This document shows, in pieces, positions 9,037-17,739 of a stretch of 64,000 nt of DNA. The notes under the pieces are model-generated. The model was not told the origin of the DNA, made no database searches, and worked only from the letters and a program-made list of their open reading frames with translations. Numbering within the stretch: the stretch's first letter is position 1; the number at the start of each line of letters is the position of its first letter. The stretch is taken from contig NZ_JAENHP010000003.1 of the NCBI RefSeq assembly GCF_016834655.1, positions 620,001 through 684,000 on the forward strand. The letters are read 5' to 3'. Source of the stretch: Paractinoplanes ovalisporus (lineage in GTDB: Bacteria; Actinomycetota; Actinomycetes; Mycobacteriales; Micromonosporaceae). Made by a program: the position numbers and the translations under genes.

Positions 9037-10365
9037 TCAGACCCGCTGGTGGGCCGGGCGGAGGTAGACGACCCACGTCACCAGCACGCACAGGGCGTAG
9101 AAGGCGATGAACGCGACGTACGCCGCGTCGGCCTCCTTGGTGGCCAGGAACGACTGCCGGAAGGCCAGGTTGACCAGCACCCCGCCGAGGGCGCCGATCG
9201 CGCCCGCGATGCCGATGACCGCTCCGGACAGGCGGCGGGCCTCGTGCTCGTCGCCGGGGTGCTTGCGCTTGAAGATGGCCGGGATCATCTTGTACGTCGA
9301 GCCGTTGCCGATGCCGCTGAACACGAACAGGGCGATGAACCCGACGATGTAGAGCGGCAGCGAGCGCGCCTGGGCCGCGATCAGCACCGTGGCCGCGCCG
9401 GCCGCCATGGCGATGAAGTTGACGAACGTGACCTTGGCGCCGCCCAGCCGGTCGGCCAGGGCGCCACCGACGGGCCGGATCAGCGAGCCCAGCAGCGGGC
9501 CGAGGAAGGTCAGGTAGGCGGCCTTGACCGGGGTGCTGAACACGTCGGCGAACTGCACCTGCAGCACCTGGCCGAACGCGAACCCGAAGCCGATGAACGA
9601 GCCGAACGTGCCGATGTAGAGCAGCGACATCACCCAGGTGTGGGGCTCGCGGACAGCGTCACGCATGCCGCGCTTCTCGCTGCGGGCCTGTGACAGGTTG
9701 TCCATGTAGAGCGCCGAGCCCAGCGCGGCGAGCACGATCAACGGGATGTAGATGCCGGCGACCAGGCCCGGGCGGCCCGCGCCGAACACGGCCAGCACGA
9801 ACAGCCCGACCAGCTGCACCGCAGCCACGCCGAGGTTGCCGCCGCCCGCGTTGATGCCGAGGGCCCAGCCCTTGAGACGGTCCGGGTAGTAGGCGTTGAT
9901 GTTGGTCATCGACGAGGCGAAGTTACCGCCGCCGACGCCGGCCACGGCCGCGATGATCAGCAGGGTGGAGTAGTCGACGCCGGGCCGGATCAGGAACGCG
10001 GCCAGGATCGAGGGCACGAGCAGCAGCGCGGCACTGAAGACGGTCCAGTTACGACCGCCGAAGCGGGCCACGGCGAAGCTGTACGGGATCCGCAGCACCG
10101 CCCCGACCAGGGTGGGCACGGCGGTGAGCAGGAACTTGCCGGCCGGGTCGATGCCGTACTCGGGCCCGAGGAACAGCACCAGCACCGACCACAGCGACCA
10201 CACCGAGAAGCCGATGTGCTCCGAGGTGATCGAGAAGATGAGGTTGCGCCGCGCGATCGGGGCGCCGGTGGTGTCCCAGAACTCGCTGTCCTCGGGCCGC
10301 CAGTCGTCGATCCAGTGGCCTTTGAGGGTCGCGGCCGGGCGGACCGCGGGCAGGGTGGCAGTCAT
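9037..10365 (-). CDS. narK: Nitrate/nitrite transporter, MFS family
   Basis: A 442-residue major facilitator with about 12 membrane segments. It shows the nitrate-porter signature in the fifth helix region (AGVGGGNFASSMTNINAYYP) and a related glycine-rich run later (FVFSGIGNGSTYKMIPAIF), the two motifs typical of NarK/NasA. It should import nitrate or export nitrite for the reductases encoded just upstream. Its ATG overlaps the nirD stop (ATGA), making it the last gene of the operon. The long hydrophilic N-terminus with HWIDDWRPEDSEFW is normal for actinobacterial NarK. Confidence 0.93.
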   Translation of the reverse strand: MTATLPAVRPAATLKGHWIDDWRPEDSEFWDTTGAPIARRNLIFSITSEHIGFSVWSLWSVLVLFLGPEYGIDPAGKFLLTAVPTLVGAVLRIPYSFAVARFGGRNWTVFSAALLLVPSILAAFLIRPGVDYSTLLIIAAVAGVGGGNFASSMTNINAYYPDRLKGWALGINAGGGNLGVAAVQLVGLFVLAVFGAGRPGLVAGIYIPLIVLAALGSALYMDNLSQARSEKRGMRDAVREPHTWVMSLLYIGTFGSFIGFGFAFGQVLQVQFADVFSTPVKAAYLTFLGPLLGSLIRPVGGALADRLGGAKVTFVNFIAMAAGAATVLIAAQARSLPLYIVGFIALFVFSGIGNGSTYKMIPAIFKRKHPGDEHEARRLSGAVIGIAGAIGALGGVLVNLAFRQSFLATKEADAAYVAFIAFYALCVLVTWVVYLRPAHQRV

Positions 10366-10664
10366 GTCGGGTCTCCCAGCAGGATGGTGTCGTGGTCGAG
10401 GTGCACGGGATAGACAGCGAGGTCGGGCTGGCCGCTCAGCGAGCAGCCGGTGGTGAGGTCCCAGGCGTTGAGGTGCAGCGGGCACAGCACCTGCTTGAGG
10501 TCGATCTGGCCGTCGGCCAGGGGGCCGCCCTTGTGGGGGCAGACGGCCTGCGTCGCGCGCAGGGAGCCGTCGCGCAGCCGGAAGACCGCGATCATCTGCC
10601 CGTCCACGGCGAAGGTGCGGCCCTCGCCGGGCGGGATCTCGTGGACCGATCCGATGGGCCTCAT
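10362..10664 (-). CDS. nirD: Nitrite reductase small subunit, Rieske type
   Basis: A 100-residue Rieske-fold protein with intact cluster ligands: CPHKGGPL and CPLHLNAW supply two Cys and two His for a [2Fe-2S] centre. This differs from the enterobacterial NirD, which lacks these residues. It is the electron-transfer partner of NirB in cytoplasmic NADH-dependent nitrite reduction to ammonium. It overlaps both neighbours by ATGA junctions. Confidence 0.93.
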   Translation of the reverse strand: MRPIGSVHEIPPGEGRTFAVDGQMIAVFRLRDGSLRATQAVCPHKGGPLADGQIDLKQVLCPLHLNAWDLTTGCSLSGQPDLAVYPVHLDHDTILLGDPT

Positions 10665-13117
10665 GCCCGCACCGGCACCTGAGGGAGGACGGTGAGGGGC
10701 AACGACGTACGGAACTGGCCCGGGGTCGCCGGTTGTTCGCGGTCCTTCCACGGGTCGCGATAGGTCGTGACGGAGGCGTCCATGGCCGCGTCGAGGGCAC
10801 CGGCGATGCCCTCGGAGTCGTCGACGACGATCTCGCGGATCCGGTCGATGCCGACCCGCGGCACGAACGCGTACGTCCGCTCCAGCCAGTTCGCGTTCTC
10901 CCGGTAGTACTGCAGGAACCGCCCGGTCAGCACGACCACCTCGTCGGCGCTGTCCACCGTGGCGAGCAGGTCGCCCTTGCGGATGTGGGCGCCGGCCGCG
11001 CCGCCGACATAGATCTCCCACTTGCCGCCGTCGATCGCGACCACCCCGAGGTCCTTCACGTACGCCTCGGCGCAGTTGCGCGGGCAGCCGGTGACCGCGA
11101 GTTTCATCTTCCCGGGCCCCTCGATGCCCTGGTAACGCTCCTCGAGCGCGATCCCCAGGGCGGTCGAGTCACCGACCCCGAACCGGCAGAAGTCCGAGCC
11201 GACGCAGGTCTTCACCGTGCGGAAGCTCTTGCCGTAGGCCCACCCGGACGGCATGTCGAGGTCGGCCCAGACCTGCGGCAGCTTCTCCTTGGGGATGCCG
11301 AGCAGGTCGATGCGCTGCCCGCCGGTGAGCTTGACCATCGGCACGTCGTGCTTCTCGGCCACCTCGGCGATGCGGCGCAGCTGGGCCGGGGTGGTGACGC
11401 CGCCCTTCATCTGCGGCACCACCGAGAAGGTGCCGTCGCGCTGGATGTTGGCGTGCACGCGGTCGTTGATGAACCGGGCGTCGCGTTCGTCGACGTAGTC
11501 GCCGCCCCACATCATCTTGAGCAGCGAGGCCAGGCCCATCTTGCTCTTGGCGTCCTCCTCGCCGCCCAGCTTGGCGAACACGGCCGAGACGGATTTCAGC
11601 CCGTGCAGCCGGATGGCGTTCATCAGCTCGGGCTTGGGCATCGGGATGCCGGGCACATACCAGGACGCGGCCGGGTCCTCCTCGGCCTCGCCGCCGGCGG
11701 CCCATTCGACGATCCGCTGCACCACACTCTTGCAGGTGCCGCAGCCCTTGCCGGCCCGGGTCTTGTCCATCACGCCGGAGACGGTCCGGCACCCCGACTG
11801 AACGGTGGCGCAGATGGCGCCCTTGCTGACGCCGTTGCAGTTGCAGACCTGCTCGTCGTCCGGCATGTCCTCGACCTTGACCTCGCCGGCCGGGCCGCCC
11901 AGGTCGAACATCAGCTCGGCCCGTTCCTCGGGCAGCGCCAGGCCGCGGTCGAAGGCCTGCATGAGAAACGCGACCTTGGTGACGTCGCCGACCATGGTGG
12001 CGCCGACGAGCCGCCCGTCGCGGATGATGACGTTCTTGTAGATGCCCTTGCGGGGTTCGGTGAACGTCAGCGACTCGTCGTCGTCGCGTTCCGGTTCCCT
12101 CAGCCCCATCGAGGCGACGTCGACCCCGGCCACCTTGAGCTTGGTCGCCACCTGGGAGCCGTGATATTCCGCGTACGGGTTGACGCCGGTGATGTGGTCG
12201 GCGAGCACCTTGGCCTGGTCCCACAGCGGGGCGACGAGCCCGTACGTCTCGCCGCGGTGCTGGGCGCACTCCCCCACCGCATAGATGTCGTCCTCGTCCT
12301 GGGCGCGCATCCGGTCGTCGACCACGATGCCCCGCTCCACGACGAGGCCGCTGGCCGCGGCCATCTCGGCGTTGGCCCGGATGCCGGCCGCCACCACGAC
12401 CACGTCGCAGCCGATCACGCGGCCGTCGTCCAGCTTGACCCCGGTCACCGCGTGTTTGCCCAGGATCTCGGTGGTGCGGCCGTTGACGACGACCTCGATG
12501 CCGAGCCGCTTCTCGACGCTGTCCTTGAGCATGCCGCCGGCGACCTCGTTGAGCTGGGCGTTCATCAGGTGCCCGGCGGCGTGGATCAAAGTGACGTGCG
12601 GCAGGTGGTTCTGCAGACCGCGCGCGGCTTCCAGCCCGAGCAAGCCACCGCCGATCACGACCGCGCGCTCGTGCTCCTTCGCGTAACGGATCATCGCGCG
12701 GGTGTCGTCGAGCGTGCGGAACGCGAACACGCCCTGGTGGTAGCCGCGGCCGGGCCGGTGGAGGCCGGGGATCGGCGGCACGAACGCGCGGCTGCCGGTG
12801 GCGATGATCAATTTGTCGTACGGGGTCTCGGTGCCGTCCTCGGCGTAGACCCGCTTGGCGAACCGGTCGATACGTTCGATCCGCGTACCCGTGTGCAGGG
12901 TGATGTTGTTGTCGGCGTACCAGGAGAGGTCGTTGAGGAAGATGCCGGACTCGTCCTCCACGCCCGCGAGGACGTTGGAGAGCATGATCCGGTTGTAGTT
13001 GCCGTACGGCTCGTCGCCGAACATGGTGATGGCGAAGTCGCCGCCGCGGGCCAGGATCTCCTCGACCGTGCGGGCCCCGGCCATGCCGTTGCCGATGACC
13101 ACCAGACGTTGGCGCAT
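10661..13117 (-). CDS. nirB: NADH-dependent assimilatory nitrite reductase, large subunit
   Basis: An 818-residue multidomain enzyme reducing nitrite to ammonium. Order: FAD-binding domain (VIGNGMAG at residue 6), NAD-binding domain (VVIGGGLLGLEAARGL near 155), BFD-like [2Fe-2S] domain (CNCNGVSKGAIC and GKGCGTCKS near 430-465), then the nitrite/sulfite reductase ferredoxin-like and siroheme domains. The latter carry TCVGSDFCRFG and VTGCPRNCAEAY, giving the four Cys that hold the [4Fe-4S]-siroheme pair. The siroheme need matches the chelatase gene upstream. One base separates it from the small gene before it. Confidence 0.96.
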   Translation of the reverse strand: MRQRLVVIGNGMAGARTVEEILARGGDFAITMFGDEPYGNYNRIMLSNVLAGVEDESGIFLNDLSWYADNNITLHTGTRIERIDRFAKRVYAEDGTETPYDKLIIATGSRAFVPPIPGLHRPGRGYHQGVFAFRTLDDTRAMIRYAKEHERAVVIGGGLLGLEAARGLQNHLPHVTLIHAAGHLMNAQLNEVAGGMLKDSVEKRLGIEVVVNGRTTEILGKHAVTGVKLDDGRVIGCDVVVVAAGIRANAEMAAASGLVVERGIVVDDRMRAQDEDDIYAVGECAQHRGETYGLVAPLWDQAKVLADHITGVNPYAEYHGSQVATKLKVAGVDVASMGLREPERDDDESLTFTEPRKGIYKNVIIRDGRLVGATMVGDVTKVAFLMQAFDRGLALPEERAELMFDLGGPAGEVKVEDMPDDEQVCNCNGVSKGAICATVQSGCRTVSGVMDKTRAGKGCGTCKSVVQRIVEWAAGGEAEEDPAASWYVPGIPMPKPELMNAIRLHGLKSVSAVFAKLGGEEDAKSKMGLASLLKMMWGGDYVDERDARFINDRVHANIQRDGTFSVVPQMKGGVTTPAQLRRIAEVAEKHDVPMVKLTGGQRIDLLGIPKEKLPQVWADLDMPSGWAYGKSFRTVKTCVGSDFCRFGVGDSTALGIALEERYQGIEGPGKMKLAVTGCPRNCAEAYVKDLGVVAIDGGKWEIYVGGAAGAHIRKGDLLATVDSADEVVVLTGRFLQYYRENANWLERTYAFVPRVGIDRIREIVVDDSEGIAGALDAAMDASVTTYRDPWKDREQPATPGQFRTSLPLTVLPQVPVRA

Positions 13118-13118
13118 C

Positions 13119-13466
13119 TCAGATCTCCACCAGGCCGAGGTCGACGATCACGGTGCCGGAGAGCCCGGCCGGCGCGGCCAGCCACAGGTCGACGACGGTG
13201 CCGGCGGCCAGGTCCTCGACGACCCGCAGCGGCACGTGCACGTCGCTCTTGGCGCCGATCGGGAAGTACCGCATCGGGCTGCCGTCGCGCATCAGCACGA
13301 CGCTGACGAGTTCGGCGGCCGCGTTGCCGCCCCGGAAATAGACCGCCTGCGCGGTGAATCCGTCCGGAACCACATAGGACAACGCCGGGTCGATGGGCGC
13401 CGGGCGGTCCAGACCCTTGCCCTCGTACGGAAAAACGCCTTGCCGGAATCGTGGGGTGGAGTGCAC
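13119..13466 (-). CDS. Small conserved-looking protein between nitrate and nitrite reductase genes
   Basis: A 115-residue protein starting at a GTG two bases after the nitrate reductase stop, with GAGAGGAA upstream as a possible ribosome site. It begins VHSTPRFRQGVFPYEGKGLD and is rich in beta-type sequence, with no Cys, no membrane helix and no enzymatic motif. Its place between nasC and nirB with almost no gaps implies a role in the assembly, docking or electron supply of the nitrate reductase. That role is inferred from position only. An earlier start would overlap nasC. Confidence 0.75.
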   Translation of the reverse strand: MHSTPRFRQGVFPYEGKGLDRPAPIDPALSYVVPDGFTAQAVYFRGGNAAAELVSVVLMRDGSPMRYFPIGAKSDVHVPLRVVEDLAAGTVVDLWLAAPAGLSGTVIVDLGLVEI

Positions 13467-13468
13467 CG

Positions 13469-15547
13469 CTAATCGGTTCCTCTCTCGTGCCGGGAGATCG
13501 CGACCGCGCACGCCTTGAACGCGGGCATGCGCGAATGCGGGTCGAGGGCGGGATTGGTGAGCGCATTCGCGCCCGGCCAGTGGAAGGGCGCGAAGACGGT
13601 GTCCGGGCGGATGCCGTCGGAGAGCCGGGCCCGCAGCACCGCGACACCGCGGCGGCTGCGCAGTTCGACCAGGTCGCCGTCGTTGATGCCGTGCCGGCGG
13701 GCCAGGTCGGGGTGGATCTCGGCGCGGGGCTCGGGAAGCGCGACATTGAGCGCCTTCACCCGGCGGGTCTGATTGCCGCTCTGGTACTGCTGCATGTTGC
13801 GGCCGGTGGTGAGCACGTACGGAAAGGTCCGGTCCGGCATTTCCGCCGGGTCCCGATGGATGACCGCTCGCATGGCGGCTCTTCCGTCCTTGGTGGGGAA
13901 GTTGTCGGCGAACAGGCGGGGCGTGCCCGGGTGGTCCTCGGCCGGGCAGGGCCAGAAAACGCCGTTCTCTTTCTCGATCCGCTCGTACGTGATTCCGGCG
14001 TAATCGGCGATCCCCCCGGCGCTGGCGCGGCGCAACTCCTCGAAGACCGTGCGCGGATCACTGGATTCCGCCCGGCCGAGACGCCGGCTCAGATCGGCCA
14101 GCATTTCCAGGTCGGTCCTCACCTCGGGCGGCGGCGCCAGCGCCCGTTTGCGGCGGATCACGCGGCCTTCGAGGTTCGTCATCGTGCCTTCTTCCTCGGC
14201 CCATTGGGCCGTCGGGAGCACGACGTCGGCCAGCTCGGCCGTCTCGGACGCGAAAATGTCGGAGACGACGAGGAAGTCGAGGGATTTCAGCTTTTCCAGG
14301 ATGCGGTTGCTGTTCGGGGCACTGACCGCGATGTTGCTCGCCAGCACCATCAGGACGCGCACTTTCCCGCCCAGCTGGTCGAGCATTTCGTACGCGGACT
14401 GCCCCGGCCCCGGAAGCTCGTCCGGGTCGATGCCCCACACCTTGGCGACGTGTTTCCGGGCCTCTGGATCGTCGAGTTTCCGATATCCCGGGAGCTGGTC
14501 GGCCTTCTGCCCGTGCTCGCGTCCACCCTGGCCATTGCCCTGGCCGGTGATGGTCCCGTACCCGGAGAAGGGCCGTCCGACCAGGCCGAGCGCGAGGGCC
14601 AGATTGAGATAGGCCTGGGCCGTGTCGGTGCCGTTGCTGTGCTGCTCGGCGCCGCGGGCGGTCAGAATCATCGCCGGCCCCTGCGTGGCGAGCAGCCGCA
14701 CCGTCTCCCGCAGGCGGTTCTCCGGTACGCCGGTCATCCGCTCGACCCGGTCCGGCCAGTACGAATTGGTGGCGTTCTTCACCGCGTCGAAGCCGGTGGT
14801 CCGGTCCCGGATATAGGCCTCGTCGATGTGGCCTTCCCGGATCGCGATGTGCAGCAGACCGTTGGCCAGGGCCAGATCGGTGCCCGGCAGCGGTTGCAGA
14901 TGCAGATGAGCACCGGCCGCGGTGTTCGTCCGGCGGGGGTCGATGACGATGTGGCGGGCGCCGTTCTCCCGGCCGGTGTCGAGATACTGCATGCTCGGCG
15001 GCATCGCGTCGGCCGGATTGGCACCGACCAGCAGAACCGTTTTGGCGTGGGCCACGTCTTCGAGCGGGAAAGGCAGTCCGCGGTCGACGCCCAGGGTGCG
15101 GTTGGCCGCAGTAGCGGCGCTCGACATGCAGAACCGGCCGTTGTAGTCGATCGACGCGCTCTTCAACGTGACCCGGGCGAACTTCCCCAGCGCGTACGCC
15201 TTCTCGTTGGTCAGCCCGCCCCCGCCGAACACGCCGACGCTGTTGCGCCCGTGCCTTTCCTGGGCCGTCCGGATCTGCTCTTCCGTCTGCGACAGCGCCT
15301 CGTCCCAGGTCGCCTCACGGAACGGGCTGGTGCGGTCGCCGGGCACTTTCCGCACGAGCGGATGCAGCAGGCGGTCGCGGTGGTCGAGCAGATCGGCGGC
15401 GGTGAACCCTTTGGCGCACAACCCGCCCCGGTTGACCGGGAAATCGCGCGGCTCGAGCCTCACCCGGGGAATCTCCGGGGTCAGGGTCATGCCGCACTGC
15501 AAGGCGCAGTAGGGGCAATGCGTATCGGTCGCCGTCACGCCCCTCAT
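13469..15547 (-). CDS. nasC: Assimilatory nitrate reductase catalytic subunit (molybdopterin)
   Basis: A 692-residue molybdopterin oxidoreductase reducing nitrate to nitrite in the cytoplasm. The N-terminal [4Fe-4S] motif is C11-x2-C14-x3-C18-x25-C44 (CPYCALQC and GGLCAKG). The middle holds FGGGGLTNEKAY and GANPADAMPP, and the C-terminal molybdopterin dinucleotide domain carries LTTGRNMQQYQSGNQTRR. It lacks the C-terminal BFD-like or FAD extension of some NasC proteins, so electrons must come from a separate donor. It starts the reductase part of the operon, with a short gap upstream holding a TTGTTTTC direct repeat. Confidence 0.94.
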   Translation of the reverse strand: MRGVTATDTHCPYCALQCGMTLTPEIPRVRLEPRDFPVNRGGLCAKGFTAADLLDHRDRLLHPLVRKVPGDRTSPFREATWDEALSQTEEQIRTAQERHGRNSVGVFGGGGLTNEKAYALGKFARVTLKSASIDYNGRFCMSSAATAANRTLGVDRGLPFPLEDVAHAKTVLLVGANPADAMPPSMQYLDTGRENGARHIVIDPRRTNTAAGAHLHLQPLPGTDLALANGLLHIAIREGHIDEAYIRDRTTGFDAVKNATNSYWPDRVERMTGVPENRLRETVRLLATQGPAMILTARGAEQHSNGTDTAQAYLNLALALGLVGRPFSGYGTITGQGNGQGGREHGQKADQLPGYRKLDDPEARKHVAKVWGIDPDELPGPGQSAYEMLDQLGGKVRVLMVLASNIAVSAPNSNRILEKLKSLDFLVVSDIFASETAELADVVLPTAQWAEEEGTMTNLEGRVIRRKRALAPPPEVRTDLEMLADLSRRLGRAESSDPRTVFEELRRASAGGIADYAGITYERIEKENGVFWPCPAEDHPGTPRLFADNFPTKDGRAAMRAVIHRDPAEMPDRTFPYVLTTGRNMQQYQSGNQTRRVKALNVALPEPRAEIHPDLARRHGINDGDLVELRSRRGVAVLRARLSDGIRPDTVFAPFHWPGANALTNPALDPHSRMPAFKACAVAISRHERGTD

Positions 15548-15559
15548 GTTTGGGCGTCA

Positions 15560-15580
15560 TTGTTTTCCGGCGTTGTTTTC
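15560..15580. promoter_or_regulatory. Direct repeat upstream of nasC
   Basis: TTGTTTTC occurs twice with a 13-base period in the 59-base gap before nasC; read on the coding strand it is GAAAACAA twice. Such AT-rich repeated half-sites are unusual in this GC-rich DNA and may bind NnaR or GlnR. The spacing does not match the 11-base GlnR period, so the binder is uncertain. Confidence 0.3.
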
Positions 15581-15606
15581 GCGGTTGCGGCGGCGTACGG
15601 AAAACC

Positions 15607-16242
15607 CTACAAACGCGCGGCGGCCGTTGTGAGAAATCTGCGTACGACCAGATCGGTGACCGCCGGGTCGAGGCACAGGGGCGGGGTCACGTGGTCGGCA
15701 CCGGCCTTGCGCAGGCTGCGGTAGAACAGACCGTCGGCCAGCAGATAGGCCGCGACGGCGATCGTCCGGGCCCCCTGGGCGCGCAGTCCGGCGACGATGT
15801 CGGGCACCCGGCGCCCCGGACCGGACACGAATCCGACGCCGGCCGCACCCAGGCGACCGGCCAGCGCCTCGACGTCGGCGCGCCAGGCCGGGTCGGAGGA
15901 ACCAGCGGCGGCCAGCACGACGGCGTCGGCCCGCGGCAGGTGGCGGACCAGGCTTTCGAGCAGCACGTCGTCGGGTCCGAGCGGCCGGGTGACCGGAATC
16001 GAGGTGCCGGCCACGGCGTCGGCGATGTCCACCCGCACGTGATGGCCGGCCGACAGCAGCAGCGGGACGACCACCGCGTCGGGCACGAGCGGCACCACCT
16101 CGGCGACCCTGGGTTGCTGCACGTCGACGTAGGCCAGGCGCACGTCGATGCCGCGGCGGGCGACCCGGGCCACGAGGTCGCGGATCTGGGCCTGACCGGC
16201 CGGGCTGCGGGTGCCGTGCGCGACGGCGATCAGCGTGGGCAT
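15607..16242 (-). CDS. Sirohydrochlorin chelatase, CbiX-like
   Basis: A 211-residue CbiX/SirB-type chelatase. It has AVAHGTRSPAGQAQIRDLV at the N-terminus with the metal-binding His, and LLSAGHHVRVDIADAV with two more His residues. The second half (VLAAAGSSDPAW and AYLLADGLFYRSL) repeats the fold with degenerate His positions. Within a nitrate/nitrite operon its likely job is inserting iron into sirohydrochlorin to make the siroheme needed by NirB. Cobalt chelation for B12 is the family alternative, but no cob genes lie nearby. Confidence 0.88.
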   Translation of the reverse strand: MPTLIAVAHGTRSPAGQAQIRDLVARVARRGIDVRLAYVDVQQPRVAEVVPLVPDAVVVPLLLSAGHHVRVDIADAVAGTSIPVTRPLGPDDVLLESLVRHLPRADAVVLAAAGSSDPAWRADVEALAGRLGAAGVGFVSGPGRRVPDIVAGLRAQGARTIAVAAYLLADGLFYRSLRKAGADHVTPPLCLDPAVTDLVVRRFLTTAAARL

Positions 16243-16315
16243 ACGTCTCCTTCTTGACGTGTGTCGCCACGTTGCGACCTCTTGCTTTTCAGACAGCCGG
16301 CCCCGGCGCGGCTTT

Positions 16316-17422
16316 TCAGGCCGCCGGCTCGTCGAGGCGCAGCCGGTAGCCCCGCTTGATCACGGTCTCGATGTGGCGGCCCGAGCCGAGGGCGGTGCGC
16401 AGCCGGGCCACGGCGACGTCAACCGCGTGGCCGTCGTTGCCCCGGGGCAGCGCGGCGATCAACTGGTCCTTCGAGACGACCACCCCGGGCCGGGCCGCGA
16501 GGGAGGTCAGGATGGCCATCGCGGCCGGGGCCAAAGTGTGCGTCACCCCGTCGATGAGCACGGCGTGGCCGCGCATCTCCAGCGTCGAACCGGCCACCCG
16601 CAACTTCACCGACCGTCGCGGCAGCTCGTCGGTGACGGTCTTGATCAGGGCGCCGAGGCGGTAGCGCTCCGGCATCACCACCGGGATGCCCCGGCCGGTG
16701 AGCGGGCCCGCGGTCACCGGCCCGACGCAGGCGGCCAGGGTGGCGCCCGAGCTCAGACGGTCGAGCGCGGCCGGATGCGACTCCCCCGCCACGCGCAGGA
16801 ACGCCTTGGCCGCGGGGGCGCTGGTGAACGTCACGGCGTCGATCTGCCCGGCGGTGATCTGCTCGGCCAGACGGCGTACGGGGGAAAGGTCTTGCGGAAG
16901 CACCCACCGGTAGACGGGCACCTCGACCACGGCCGCGCCCCCGCCGCGCAGGGCGCCGACAAACTCGGTCTGCGGCTCGCCGTGCTCCTGCACCACGATG
17001 CGCAGGCCGGCGACGCCCTCGGCGAGCAGCCGTTCCAGGATCTCGTCGGTCGACTCGGTCTTGGCCGCCCACTCCTCGGTGAGACCGGCGGCACGGATCG
17101 CCCCGCACGGTTTGGGGCCGCGGGCGACGATGCGGGCCCGGCCCAGCACCTCGCGCAGCTGGTCGCCCAGCCCCCAGCCCTCGGCCGCCTCGAGCCAGCC
17201 CCGGAAGCCGAAGCCGGTGGTGGCGACGACCAGGTCGGGGGCGAGCCCGATGCAGGCGGCGGTGGCGGCGTGCAGCGCGTCGTCGTCGGCCAGCGGCACG
17301 ATGGTGATCGCCGACGCGGTGACCACCCGGGCCCCACGCCGGGCGAGCAGCGCGGCCATCTCGTCGCGCCGCCGCTCGGCGGTCACGGCGACGGTGAAGC
17401 CGGCCAGCACGCCTTCGATCAT
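16316..17422 (-). CDS. nnaR: NnaR-type regulator: uroporphyrinogen-III synthase-like domain fused to a winged-helix DNA-binding domain
   Basis: About 368 residues. The first 260 match HemD (FTVAVTAERRRDEMAALL, VYRWVLPQD, VTFTSAPAAKAFL, GPVTAGPLTGRGI). The last 100 are an OmpR-type winged helix (LAPAAMAILTSLAARPGVVVSK and VDVAVARLRTALG, ending VIKRGYRL). This layout is that of NnaR, which acts with GlnR to activate nitrate and nitrite assimilation in mycobacteria and streptomycetes. Its position at the head of the nitrate operon fits. Start: the ATG at 17420-17422 follows GGATGGGG, while a GTG five codons earlier (17437) is also in frame. Whether it keeps synthase activity cannot be told. Confidence 0.88.
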   Translation of the reverse strand: MIEGVLAGFTVAVTAERRRDEMAALLARRGARVVTASAITIVPLADDDALHAATAACIGLAPDLVVATTGFGFRGWLEAAEGWGLGDQLREVLGRARIVARGPKPCGAIRAAGLTEEWAAKTESTDEILERLLAEGVAGLRIVVQEHGEPQTEFVGALRGGGAAVVEVPVYRWVLPQDLSPVRRLAEQITAGQIDAVTFTSAPAAKAFLRVAGESHPAALDRLSSGATLAACVGPVTAGPLTGRGIPVVMPERYRLGALIKTVTDELPRRSVKLRVAGSTLEMRGHAVLIDGVTHTLAPAAMAILTSLAARPGVVVSKDQLIAALPRGNDGHAVDVAVARLRTALGSGRHIETVIKRGYRLRLDEPAA

Positions 17423-17465
17423 CGGCACCCCATCCACGTCGTTTCCGCCAGGGTTCCCAGGCTGG

Positions 17466-17492
17466 GTTACCGCGACGTCCTCGTCGTGTTTC
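17466..17492 (-). promoter_or_regulatory. Candidate GlnR-binding region upstream of nnaR
   Basis: On the coding strand the sites read GAAAC, six bases, AGGAC, six bases, GTAAC, that is three half-sites at the 11-base period known for GlnR boxes (GTnAC-N6-GAAAC). The outer two fit well and the middle one poorly. The block lies roughly 30-70 bases before the nnaR start, a suitable place for an activator. Confidence 0.4.
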
Positions 17493-17537
17493 GCCTCCGA
17501 TAAGGCGGCATCACAATCCGCGCAGAAGATCTTGTGA

Positions 17538-17735
17538 CTACCGGTGAGGCCCTTCGTCGGCGTCGTCGACCATGCGGCGCACGGCCGTGAGCATGTGGAA
17601 GACTTCGATGCGCCCGTCGAGAAAGCCCATCCGGTAGTCGGCGCCGGTGCCCGGGTGCCCCGCCCGCAGGTGGTCCCGCCGCCCCGCGATGCCGTCGGCG
17701 CGCCCGGTGGAATACGCGAGAATCTGGTCGTCCAT
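17538..17735 (-). CDS. Small hydrophilic protein, second of a tandem paralogue pair
   Basis: A 65-residue protein, MDDQILAYSTGRADGIAGRR at its start. It is clearly related to the gene just upstream on the same strand (17740-17925): both share a Y-x2-GRADG-x-AGR core, an ADYR-x-G-x2-DG middle and an AxR-x-MxD end. The ATG sits four bases after the upstream stop, so the pair should be co-translated. No Cys, membrane segment or known domain is seen. The repeated G-x3-G pattern suggests a short helical hairpin. Confidence 0.7.
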   Translation of the reverse strand: MDDQILAYSTGRADGIAGRRDHLRAGHPGTGADYRMGFLDGRIEVFHMLTAVRRMVDDADEGPHR

Positions 17736-17739
17736 CAGG

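Noticed and set aside
10733-13306. Long plus-strand open frame opposite nirB
   Set aside because: The minus strand carries all NirB motifs; the plus frame is a shadow with repetitive His, Gly and Val.
9037-15547. Dissimilatory (respiratory) nitrate reductase reading
   Set aside because: The catalytic subunit is the short assimilatory type, with no NarH, NarI or NarJ genes, and is coupled to nirBD.
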